A stretch of 64,000 nucleotides of DNA from DFXE01 sp032054765. GTDB taxonomy: Bacteria > Bacteroidota > Bacteroidia > Bacteroidales > Tannerellaceae. Positions 17,427-25,662 of this stretch are shown in pieces; position 1 is the stretch's first letter; the number at the start of each line of letters is the position of its first letter. The notes under the pieces are model-generated. The model did not search any database. It saw only the letters and a list, made by a program, of their open reading frames with translations, and was not told the DNA's origin. The position numbers were made by a program, and so were the translations under genes. Location of the stretch: positions 1 through 64,000 of the forward strand of contig DAMBSC010000023.1 in assembly GCA_032054765.1 (NCBI GenBank), read 5' to 3'.

Positions 17427-17455
17427 TTGTTATTGCCAAAATATCTTTACCTTTG
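17427..17455 (+). promoter_or_regulatory. Promoter of the PDZ-protein gene
   Basis: TTG at 17427-17429 and TACCTTTG at 17448-17455 are about 18 bp apart, a good Bacteroidetes -33/-7 pair. The predicted start near 17462 leaves a leader of about 43 nt before the ATG at 17505. Confidence 0.6.
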
Positions 17456-17504
17456 TATGTTAAGAACTAACAATAAACAATAATTACTCGAACGATTTAT
17501 AATT

Positions 17505-18932
17505 ATGATAAAGCAATTTTTACTGTCAATCCTTTTACTATTCTTCTTTCTTACAGGAAATATACAGGCACAAAATCCTACGGTTTGTCGCACAGGCTTT
17601 GCTTATGAGATAAGTAATTTTCCTAATTGGGGTAAAGGGAAACCTGTAATAACAGAAGTTTTCCCTTATTCTTCTGCTGAACAAATGGGATTGAAAGTGA
17701 ATGACATTATCGAATCGATTGATGGAGTATCGGTAACTGCTATAAACGTAGCCGATATACCCGGTCTTTTAAATCCGTCGGGTAAAAATGAAATAACGCT
17801 TACAGTTACAAATCTTGAATCAAACTCCAAGCCGGTCTCTATACGTAAAGAGTGTAAACGTAGAGACGCTATCACTGAAGATCAATTAGCGTCTGCTTTC
17901 GGTATGTACAGTCTGGAAACAACAAGTGAACGTACATTTACTTGTCCTTTCAGAACAACTGTAACTACCGATACCGTAAATTTTGCTCTATTTAATACGT
18001 TTGCCTTTGGTGAAATAGAAGAAAGCAACCGCAGATTGGAAGAAATAATAAACGGAGCAATTCAAAAAGTATTGGAGCAAAAGGGTCTTACGTATAAAAC
18101 TGAGGAACCTGATATGATCATTCAAACATTTTATTTCTTCAATAAAAACCCTAATTATTTGGGGAAAAATATGGTGATGGTAGATAGAGAACCTACCTAC
18201 AGATATAATTTCACAACTTCCCAGATGGAGAAATTCCCTTTTCTTAATTATGCAGCGGCAGAGGCGGAAGCTGAGTATTTATTGCAATTCGGTTTTCGTT
18301 TTATTGACCAACGGTATAACAAAGGACGGGTAATATGGGAATGTGAAGCCAATGAGATGCTGGAATCTGCTTATCGGTTGGAAAACTATGCCGTACTACA
18401 TATTCCTTTAATGTGTGTGCAATTCCCTTATGTGAAATATAATAGAAACGTTCAGTTTAATGTTTCGAAAAAGACATACAATTATACTGGAATAAGCTAT
18501 GATATTAACCGGATGGAATTAGTATCGGATGTAGATCGTAATTCCGTAGCATTTGCCGCAGGTATACGTCCTCGCGATGTTATTGAAAAGATAGATGAAC
18601 ATTCCATGAATTATTCTGTTGATGAATTAACAGCCTCATATAAACAGTTTATCACCAAGACTATGAAATATCGTGACATGTCAACTGTTTTTACGGATGC
18701 TAATGGTTTTAAACAATGTATGTATTGGGATAAAGACAAATATTTAATGGTAGCAAGTGTTCTTCAGAATCCTAAAAGCAAATCCGTATTCTCGTATCTA
18801 TATAAATTCGCCCCTTATGTTGATCCTTCGGCAACGAATGCTTGTACGTTCTATATTAAAAGGGGAAATAATAAAATGGAAATGAATATCAGACCTACCG
18901 TCCGAACGGAAACTACGGTCGTAATTAAATAA
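17505..18932 (+). CDS. Periplasmic protein with two PDZ domains and a DUF4136-like middle
   Basis: A 475-residue exported protein with a signal peptide (hydrophobic 5-19, QAQ end). A first PDZ domain spans about 45-115 (ITEVFPYSSAEQMGLKVNDIIESIDG). The middle part, about 140-300, has features of the DUF4136 lipoprotein domain (FALFNTFAFG, INGAIQKVLEQKGL, PDMIIQTFYFF). A second PDZ domain lies at about 345-410 (AFAAGIRPRDVIEKID). No protease triad is seen, so it is probably a binding or scaffolding protein in the envelope. It has its own promoter; mutS2 begins 15 bp after its stop and may be cotranscribed. Confidence 0.8.
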   Translation: MIKQFLLSILLLFFFLTGNIQAQNPTVCRTGFAYEISNFPNWGKGKPVITEVFPYSSAEQMGLKVNDIIESIDGVSVTAINVADIPGLLNPSGKNEITLTVTNLESNSKPVSIRKECKRRDAITEDQLASAFGMYSLETTSERTFTCPFRTTVTTDTVNFALFNTFAFGEIEESNRRLEEIINGAIQKVLEQKGLTYKTEEPDMIIQTFYFFNKNPNYLGKNMVMVDREPTYRYNFTTSQMEKFPFLNYAAAEAEAEYLLQFGFRFIDQRYNKGRVIWECEANEMLESAYRLENYAVLHIPLMCVQFPYVKYNRNVQFNVSKKTYNYTGISYDINRMELVSDVDRNSVAFAAGIRPRDVIEKIDEHSMNYSVDELTASYKQFITKTMKYRDMSTVFTDANGFKQCMYWDKDKYLMVASVLQNPKSKSVFSYLYKFAPYVDPSATNACTFYIKRGNNKMEMNIRPTVRTETTVVIK

Positions 18933-18947
18933 AGCACAGAAATACAC

Positions 18948-21416
18948 GTGATATATCCGCAAAACTTTGAACAAAAGACGGGCTTTGATAAAGTTCGTCA
19001 ACTTATTAATGAAAAATGCCTAAGTCCGTTAGGTGAAGAACGGGTTGCCGAAATGCAATTCTCTTCCGATTATTCAGTGGTAACCGAACGGCTTGACCAG
19101 ACAAACGAATTTGTCCGTATCTTGCATGGGGAGGATGAATTCCCCGCTTCCTTTTTCTTTGATGTACGCTATTCGTTAAAGAGAATACGTCCGGAAGGTA
19201 CTTTTCTGGATGAAAAAGAATTATTTGATTTGAAGCGTTCGCTTCAGACCATTCATGATATCGTCCGGTTTTTCCGTGTACCCGATGGAGAAGAAGTGAG
19301 TTATCCTGCATTGACAACTTTAGCAGGTGACATTTTAGTATTCCCTCAACTTATAGGGAAAATTGATAGTATACTGGATAAATTCGGTAGGGTAAAAGAT
19401 AATGCTTCACCTGCTTTGTCTCAGATACGGAAAGAGATTGCGACTGTAACCAATAGTATTTCACGTAGCCTGCAATCCATTCTTCGGGCTGCACAGGCTG
19501 AAGGTGTAGTAGATAAAGACGTTGCTCCCACTATGCGTGACGGGCGTTTGATGATCCCGGTAGCTCCGGCTTACAAACGAAAAATAAAAGGGATCGTTCA
19601 TGATGAATCGGCAACCGGAAAAACAGTTTTTATAGAACCTGAAATAGTAGTTGAAGCCAATAACCGCATTCGGGAACTGGAAGGAGATGAGCGCCGCGAG
19701 ATCATCAAGATACTGGCAGCATTTACCGATCATGTCAGACCAATCGTTCCTGATATTCTGCAATCGTATGAATTTCTCGCAGAGATTGATTTCATCAGAG
19801 CGAAAGCGCTGTTTGCAGAACAGATACAAGCCATCCGGCCGGAGATGGAAAACAAACAGCAAATCGACTGGATACGGGCTATTCATCCTTTATTATATCT
19901 TTCGCATCAAAAGCAAAATAAAGAAGTAGTTCCTTTGGATATACTACTGACAGAGGAAAATCGTCTGCTCCTTATATCGGGACCTAATGCCGGAGGTAAA
20001 TCCGTTTGTCTGAAAACGGTAGGGTTATTACAGTATATGTTGCAGTGCGGATTATTAATTCCTGTATACGAGCGGTCACGTACAGGTATTTTCTCCGGTA
20101 TATTTATAGATATTGGTGATGAACAAAGCATTGAGAACGACTTAAGTACTTATAGTTCACATCTCGTAAATATGAAGTTTTTCGTAAAGAACTGTAATGA
20201 CAAAACGATCATTCTGATTGATGAATTTGGCAGTGGTACAGAACCGCAGATCGGAGGAGCGATAGCTGAGGCTTTATTGGATCGCTTCAACCGGAATAAA
20301 AGCTTCGGGGTAATCACTACCCACTATCAGAATCTGAAACACTTTGCGGAAGATACACCCGGTATAATCAATGGTGCTATGTTGTACGATCGCCACCTGA
20401 TGCAACCTTTATTTAAGCTTTCGATAGGAAATCCGGGTAGTTCTTTTGCTGTGGAAATCGCGCGAAAGATCGGATTGCCGGAAGATGTAATTACTGATGC
20501 TTCTCAAATTGTAGGTTCCGACTATATCAATATGGATAAATATTTGCAGGATATAGTTCGTGACAAACGTTATTGGGAAACCAAGCGTCAGAATATTCGC
20601 CAGCAGGAAAAGAAACTGGAAGATATAACATCCCGTTATGAGCAAGATCTGGAAACAGTAGATAAACAACGCAAAGAAATTATCCGTCAGGCAAAAGCAG
20701 AGGCACAACATATTATTTCGGAAGCGAATGCAAAGATTGAAAATACGATCCGCGAGATAAAAGAATCACAGGCTGAAAAAGAACAAACCCGCCTAGCACG
20801 TAAAGCACTGGATGAGTTTAAGGCCTCAGTTGAGGCAGCCGAAGAATCGGATGATAAGATTGCACGCCAGATGGCTAAACTGAAAGAACGTCAGGAGCGA
20901 AAGAAAGTTAAAAAGAAAACAACCCAGTCACCTGTTTTTGATAAAGACACCATACAGGTTGGAGATAATGTTCGCCTGAAAGGGCAAACTTCTGCCGGAA
21001 CAGTCCTTGAGGTAGATAAGAAACAAGCATTAGTAGCGTTCGGTATGATAAAAAGTACTGTAAAACTGGATAAACTTGAAAAAGTTAGCAAAGGTCAGCT
21101 TAAAAAAGAAATTCAGAAAAGTACTTTCGTAAGTAGTCAGACTACCGATGATATGCGTGAAAGGAATCTAAACTTCAAGCGCGAGTTAGATGTAAGAGGC
21201 ATGAGAGGAGACGAAGCCCTACAGGCCGTTACCTATTTTGTAGATGACGCTATTCTGGTAGGCGTTTCACCTGTACGTATCCTACATGGTACCGGAACCG
21301 GCGCCCTGCGACAAATAATAAGGGAATATCTGCATTCCGTTCCGGGTATCCGCAAGTATCATGACGAACATGTACAGTTTGGTGGTGCAGGTATAACGGT
21401 TGTTGAGTTGGATTAA
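18948..21416 (+). CDS. mutS2: Endonuclease MutS2 with Smr domain
   Basis: An 822-residue MutS2. The MutS core and clamp (about 1-330) lack the mismatch-binding domain of MutS. The ATPase has Walker A GPNAGGKS near residue 345 and a DEFGSGTEP Walker B region near 425. A long coiled coil (about 515-640) follows, then a KOW-like segment and the C-terminal Smr nuclease domain (about 745-822, with LDVRGMRGDEA and HGTGTGAL). In bacteria, MutS2 limits recombination or rescues collided ribosomes. The start is GTG at 18948; no better ATG is in frame. It follows the PDZ gene by 15 bp. Confidence 0.93.
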   Translation: MIYPQNFEQKTGFDKVRQLINEKCLSPLGEERVAEMQFSSDYSVVTERLDQTNEFVRILHGEDEFPASFFFDVRYSLKRIRPEGTFLDEKELFDLKRSLQTIHDIVRFFRVPDGEEVSYPALTTLAGDILVFPQLIGKIDSILDKFGRVKDNASPALSQIRKEIATVTNSISRSLQSILRAAQAEGVVDKDVAPTMRDGRLMIPVAPAYKRKIKGIVHDESATGKTVFIEPEIVVEANNRIRELEGDERREIIKILAAFTDHVRPIVPDILQSYEFLAEIDFIRAKALFAEQIQAIRPEMENKQQIDWIRAIHPLLYLSHQKQNKEVVPLDILLTEENRLLLISGPNAGGKSVCLKTVGLLQYMLQCGLLIPVYERSRTGIFSGIFIDIGDEQSIENDLSTYSSHLVNMKFFVKNCNDKTIILIDEFGSGTEPQIGGAIAEALLDRFNRNKSFGVITTHYQNLKHFAEDTPGIINGAMLYDRHLMQPLFKLSIGNPGSSFAVEIARKIGLPEDVITDASQIVGSDYINMDKYLQDIVRDKRYWETKRQNIRQQEKKLEDITSRYEQDLETVDKQRKEIIRQAKAEAQHIISEANAKIENTIREIKESQAEKEQTRLARKALDEFKASVEAAEESDDKIARQMAKLKERQERKKVKKKTTQSPVFDKDTIQVGDNVRLKGQTSAGTVLEVDKKQALVAFGMIKSTVKLDKLEKVSKGQLKKEIQKSTFVSSQTTDDMRERNLNFKRELDVRGMRGDEALQAVTYFVDDAILVGVSPVRILHGTGTGALRQIIREYLHSVPGIRKYHDEHVQFGGAGITVVELD

Positions 21417-21437
21417 TCATTCCTTTGATTATCTTTG
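21408..21437 (+). promoter_or_regulatory. Promoter of the STM4015-STM4011-like operon
   Basis: TTG at 21408-21410 (within the end of mutS2) and TATCTTTG at 21430-21437 make a well-spaced -33/-7 pair. The predicted start near 21444 gives a leader of about 54 nt, so the five-gene operon can be expressed apart from mutS2. Confidence 0.65.
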
Positions 21438-21497
21438 TTGTGTGACATATATAAAGTTTATAACCGATTTTAAATAACAAATAACAAACTAATTATT

Positions 21498-22580
21498 ATG
21501 AAACGGGTTTTTGTATTTCAGGATTTTAAATCGCAGAAGTTTTGGAGTATTGATATTGAAGGGAACAGCTTCACAGTAAACTATGGTAAATTAGGGACAG
21601 AAGGGCAAAGTCAGGTAAAGACTTTTTCCTCTCCAGAAGAAACCGAAAAGCAGGCTAATAAACTAATAGCTGAGAAAACAAAGAAAGGCTATGTTGAAAC
21701 CCTGGAGGAAGCCGCCAAAGAAATGAAAGTAGAAGCTAAGAAATACAAACTTTCTTATGATGAATATGATGAAGGAAAATCGCAGAAAGATTTATTGAAC
21801 AAAATAATCAGTGATAAACGATTGCCGGATATTAAGCAAATGACAATCGGTTGCTGGGATTATGAATCGGGTGATTGCCAGGAATTGGTAGACGGTATGA
21901 TAGCAAACAAAGAAAAATTCACTCATATCGAAGGGCTGTTCTGGGGAGATATAGACCAGGAAGAATCAGAAGTATCATGGATTGAACAAACGGACTTGTC
22001 ACCTCTATTGGATATCATGCCTAAACTAACAGAACTGAAAATAAAAGGAACAAATGCTCTGAGTATCGGCCAGAAGCCACGTCCGGAATGGAAATCTCTT
22101 GAAATTATAAGTGGAGGGCTTCCTTCTTCTGTTGTTGAAGACATTGTAAAATCAGATATGCCTAATCTGGAGAAACTAATACTTTATGTAGGGGTAGACG
22201 ATTACGGATATGATGGTACGATTGAACAGTTTAAGCCTCTACTCTCAAAAACAAAATTTCCTTATTTAAAATATCTTGGAATCGTAAATGCGGTAGAAGA
22301 AGATAAAGTTGTGGAGCTGTTCCTTGAGTCGGATATATTGCCTCAATTGGAAACAATGGATATTTCAGCAGGCGTATTGACTGACAAAGGCGGGCAACTA
22401 TTGCTGGATAATGTCGATAAAATCAAACATCTTTCATTTATCAATATGGAATATAATTATCTGACTGATGAGATGCGAAAGAAATTATTAAAACTACCAA
22501 TGAAAGTAGATGTTTCGGATGAACAGGAAATGGATGAAGACTTTGATGAATGGGGCGGTTATCCGTTGATTACAGAATAA
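21498..22580 (+). CDS. STM4015 family protein (WGR domain plus leucine-rich repeats)
   Basis: A 360-residue cytoplasmic protein. Residues 1-75 form a WGR domain (SQKFWSIDIEGNSFTVNYGKLG), a fold known from PARP proteins. After a Lys/Glu-rich link come leucine-rich-repeat-like units (about 95-345; for example MPKLTELKIKG, PNLEKLILYVG). The C-terminus is very acidic and ends DFDEWGGYPLITE. This layout, and the next four genes in the same order, match the STM4015 family named after Salmonella. Function is unknown. The stop is followed with no gap by the ATG of the ATP-grasp gene. As the one non-enzyme of the operon, it may be the substrate, sensor or scaffold (inference). Confidence 0.85.
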   Translation: MKRVFVFQDFKSQKFWSIDIEGNSFTVNYGKLGTEGQSQVKTFSSPEETEKQANKLIAEKTKKGYVETLEEAAKEMKVEAKKYKLSYDEYDEGKSQKDLLNKIISDKRLPDIKQMTIGCWDYESGDCQELVDGMIANKEKFTHIEGLFWGDIDQEESEVSWIEQTDLSPLLDIMPKLTELKIKGTNALSIGQKPRPEWKSLEIISGGLPSSVVEDIVKSDMPNLEKLILYVGVDDYGYDGTIEQFKPLLSKTKFPYLKYLGIVNAVEEDKVVELFLESDILPQLETMDISAGVLTDKGGQLLLDNVDKIKHLSFINMEYNYLTDEMRKKLLKLPMKVDVSDEQEMDEDFDEWGGYPLITE

Positions 22581-23582
22581 ATGCGGGCTTTGGTTGTCAG
22601 TAACAAGGAGTCCTTGCGAACAACTTATTTTATTAAAGCGGGTGAATGCACAGGTATAAATACCCGCTTTATTACATATGAAGAACTGGTAAGACATTTA
22701 CCGGAGTACGATAGAGCTTTGATAAAACTTGAACCTCCTGTTTATAATAAATGCAGTTTTGTAGCTTATCATCAATTATGCCGAGAGTATATCAGCTTAC
22801 TGACATATATTGACCGGCTAGAAAAAAGCGGAAAGGTAGATTTTCTGAACAATCCGCAGGCTATTATAAATACGCTGGATAAGGTAAAGAATAAGAAACT
22901 GTTAACTGGTTTGCGCACAACGCCAATTCTGTCATCCACTGTTGATAGTTTTGAAATCCTGATGGATTTTCTTTCTACTGAAAACCATTCAAAAGTATTT
23001 CTTAAGCCCCGTTTCGGTTCCGGAGCAGGTGGCATTATGGCATTGCGATATAATAGGAAGAAAGGTGAATTAGTTGCTTATACTACACTTGCGGGAAATG
23101 CTTCGAATATTTATAATACTAAACGAATTAACAGGCTGACTAAACCTGTAGAGATCGCTCCATTGGCTAATGCGGTTTTTCAAGCCGACGCTTTAATTGA
23201 AGAATGGCTATTGAAAGATAGTTTAGACAATGAGAATTATGACTTGCGGATAGTCTGTCAGTTCGGAAAAGTGGAGCATATTGTGGTACGGTGTAGTAAG
23301 GGGGCTATTACAAATTTGCATCTGAATAATAAAGCCCGTTTATACAATGACCTTGATCTTCCCCATTCCATAAAAGAGGAAATTGTATCTCAGAGTATGC
23401 TGGCTACAGAATTGTCAGGTTTACAATATGCCGGAATAGATGTGTTGATAGAGAGAGATACGCGTAAACCTTATATCATTGAGGTAAACGGTCAAGGAGA
23501 CCATATTTACCAGAATATATACAATGGAAACAACATATATAAAAAGCAATTACTACAAAATGTTATTCCTGATTCATTATGA
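22581..23582 (+). CDS. STM4014 family ATP-grasp-like ligase
   Basis: A 333-residue protein with an ATP-grasp core: a P-loop-like FLKPRFGSGAGG (140-151) and a late metal site IEVNGQGD (about 311-318). It resembles RimK/MvdD-type ligases that join carboxylates to amines, sometimes on peptide substrates. The first 100 residues form a pre-ATP-grasp domain. No signal peptide. It directly abuts the STM4015-like gene, and its last four bases overlap the next ORF (ATGA). The bond it forms is unknown; peptide or amino-acid ligation is the natural guess. Confidence 0.85.
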   Translation: MRALVVSNKESLRTTYFIKAGECTGINTRFITYEELVRHLPEYDRALIKLEPPVYNKCSFVAYHQLCREYISLLTYIDRLEKSGKVDFLNNPQAIINTLDKVKNKKLLTGLRTTPILSSTVDSFEILMDFLSTENHSKVFLKPRFGSGAGGIMALRYNRKKGELVAYTTLAGNASNIYNTKRINRLTKPVEIAPLANAVFQADALIEEWLLKDSLDNENYDLRIVCQFGKVEHIVVRCSKGAITNLHLNNKARLYNDLDLPHSIKEEIVSQSMLATELSGLQYAGIDVLIERDTRKPYIIEVNGQGDHIYQNIYNGNNIYKKQLLQNVIPDSL

Positions 23583-24391
23583 ATGATATAAATATGTGTG
23601 ATGTAATTGGGAAAAAGGATATCCTGATGCTTTGTCTGGATACGCTTCGTTATGATATTGCAGTACAGGAAGAGGCTTCCGGCGGTACTCCAACATTGAA
23701 CCTTTACGGAGGAAAATGGGAAAAGAGACATGCGCCGGGTAATTTTACCTATCCGTCGCATGTTGCTCTGTTTGCAGGCTTTTTCCCTTCTCCGGCGGAT
23801 GCTCATGCTTTCAAAGAGCGGCAATGGCTTTTCTATCCAAAACGGATAGGAACAAACCGGATAGCTCCTGAAGGTAGCTATGAATTTACCAAAGCGACAT
23901 TTGTAGAAAGTTTATATGAGGAAGGATATGAAACCATCTGTATAGGAGGTGTGCGTTTTTTTAGTAAACAAAATGATCTTGGAAAAGTACTGCCCGGTTA
24001 TTTTAACAAGAGTTATTGGAAGCCTGTATTCGGTTGTACGGAAAGGCAAAGCGCAGAACATCAGATTGATTTCGCCATAGAGAAATTAGATGCATATCCA
24101 ACAGACAAACATCTGTTTATGTATATCAACTTTTCGGCAATTCATTATCCGAATAATTATTACATGGAAGGAAAAAAGGAAGACGATGTCGATACACATG
24201 CTGCGGCTTTGCGTTATATAGATAGTCAACTGCCCCGGTTATTCAATTCGTTTCGTACACGCAACGATACCTTAGTAATTGTTTTCTCCGATCATGGGAC
24301 ATGCTATGGTGAAGATGGTTTTGTGAATCATTGTGTTTCACACGAAGTAGTCTATACTGTTCCTTATAAGCATTTTATATTAAAGAAATGA
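23579..24391 (+). CDS. STM4013/SEN3800 family hydrolase (alkaline phosphatase fold)
   Basis: A 270-residue soluble member of the alkaline phosphatase/sulfatase superfamily. Metal ligands are likely Asp21 (CLDTLRYD) and the SDHGTCYGEDG stretch near residue 238. The nucleophile position falls in NFTYPSH (55-61), probably Thr57, so it is phosphatase-like rather than a formylglycine sulfatase. No signal peptide, unlike the sulfatase at 103. It overlaps both neighbours by ATGA. In the operon it could hydrolyse a phosphate or similar ester of an intermediate; the substrate is unknown. Confidence 0.85.
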   Translation: MNDINMCDVIGKKDILMLCLDTLRYDIAVQEEASGGTPTLNLYGGKWEKRHAPGNFTYPSHVALFAGFFPSPADAHAFKERQWLFYPKRIGTNRIAPEGSYEFTKATFVESLYEEGYETICIGGVRFFSKQNDLGKVLPGYFNKSYWKPVFGCTERQSAEHQIDFAIEKLDAYPTDKHLFMYINFSAIHYPNNYYMEGKKEDDVDTHAAALRYIDSQLPRLFNSFRTRNDTLVIVFSDHGTCYGEDGFVNHCVSHEVVYTVPYKHFILKK

Positions 24392-25662
24392 ACAACCGCT
24401 CGCCTGAATATATACATTATATGTATAGCTATCCGCATAAAACTGCTTATCGTCCTTTTGATACAACGATAGATCTGGCTTCTTATATTAAAAAAGTAGA
24501 AGGAAGAAAGGCGAGTCTCTATTTCCATATTCCTTTTTGCCGGTATAAGTGTGGGTTCTGTAATTTGTTTTCGCAACAAGGTTGTGACGAATTAAAGATT
24601 ACGGCCTATATTGATGCATTATACAAACAAGCCCGACAACTTTCCCCACTAACAAACAACCTTACATTTGATTCCTTTGCCATCGGTGGAGGTACTCCCT
24701 TAGTCTTGACAACCGATCAGTTGGAAAAGGTGTTTGAAATAGCCGTTTTGTTTGATGTTTATCCGGAAAAGGTGTTCACATCTGTTGAAACCTCACCCGA
24801 TTATACGGATTTAGAAACTTTGCAACTAATAAAGGATAAAGGAACAAAACGCTTAAGTATAGGCGTACAAAGTTTCTACCCCGAAGAGCTGCAGTATATC
24901 AAAAGAAACACATCTTTCCTTACTATTGAAACAGCGTTAGAAACAATAAAACAGATAGGTTTTCCTCAGTTTAATATTGATTTGATATATGGTATTGAAG
25001 GACAGACCGTAGAATCATTTCTTTTTTCCATAGGCAAGGCTTTACAATATAACCCAACTGAATTATTTTTATATCCGCTCTATGTTCGAAACGGTGTTCG
25101 GATATCAGCTAAAGCAAGGAATGAACAACTTTATGCTATGTATAATGCCGGACGGGCTAAACTTTTAAGTCAGGGTTTTAAGCAAACTTCGATGCGCCGT
25201 TTTGTAAAGAATGATATGGCAGACCTTGAATATTCCTGTGGAGATGAGGTGATGATATCTTGTGGATGCGGAGGACGCAGTTATATAGGCAATCTTCATT
25301 ATGCAACTCCTTATGCTGTGAGCCAACCCAATATACAATCAATTATTGACACGTATATTAGTACTACTGACTTCAAAACTGTAACAAATGGATATATTTT
25401 ATCTGTAGATGAAGAAGAACGGCGATACATCATCAAAAATCTGATGCATTATCGTGGGATTAACAAATCCGATTTTGAACAGCGTTTCGGAAAAACTATT
25501 CCTTTTTCCGATTTCGACAGATTGATAAATGACGGATTTGTTGAAAACAAAGGGGATTTTATTCGGCTGACGACGAAAGGTATGGGGTATTCCGATGATA
25601 TCGGACAATTGTTTATCTCTCCGGAAGTAAGGAAGTTAATGAAAGAGTATTCTTTGGAATGA
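24388..25662 (+). CDS. STM4012 family radical SAM protein (HemN-like)
   Basis: A 424-residue radical SAM enzyme. The cluster motif is C51-RYK-C55-GF-C58 and the SAM-binding stretch IGGGTPLVL follows. The fold matches the HemN/HemW group (LSIGVQSF, FNIDLIYGIEGQ), with a C-terminal winged-helix-like part (about 345-424). The HemN residue after the cluster (usually CNC) is Asn59 rather than Cys. Despite similarity to coproporphyrinogen dehydrogenase, operon context assigns it to STM4012, of unknown reaction. It overlaps both neighbours by four bases. Confidence 0.87.
   Translation: MNNRSPEYIHYMYSYPHKTAYRPFDTTIDLASYIKKVEGRKASLYFHIPFCRYKCGFCNLFSQQGCDELKITAYIDALYKQARQLSPLTNNLTFDSFAIGGGTPLVLTTDQLEKVFEIAVLFDVYPEKVFTSVETSPDYTDLETLQLIKDKGTKRLSIGVQSFYPEELQYIKRNTSFLTIETALETIKQIGFPQFNIDLIYGIEGQTVESFLFSIGKALQYNPTELFLYPLYVRNGVRISAKARNEQLYAMYNAGRAKLLSQGFKQTSMRRFVKNDMADLEYSCGDEVMISCGCGGRSYIGNLHYATPYAVSQPNIQSIIDTYISTTDFKTVTNGYILSVDEEERRYIIKNLMHYRGINKSDFEQRFGKTIPFSDFDRLINDGFVENKGDFIRLTTKGMGYSDDIGQLFISPEVRKLMKEYSLE

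Noticed and set aside
23579..24391. Sulfatase needing formylglycine
   Set aside because: No C/S-x-P-S-R motif; the nucleophile region reads NFTYPSH and there is no signal peptide.
24388..25662. Coproporphyrinogen III dehydrogenase (HemN) or HemW
   Set aside because: Similarity is real, but the operon order and neighbours match STM4012, and the residue after the cluster motif is Asn rather than the HemN cysteine.
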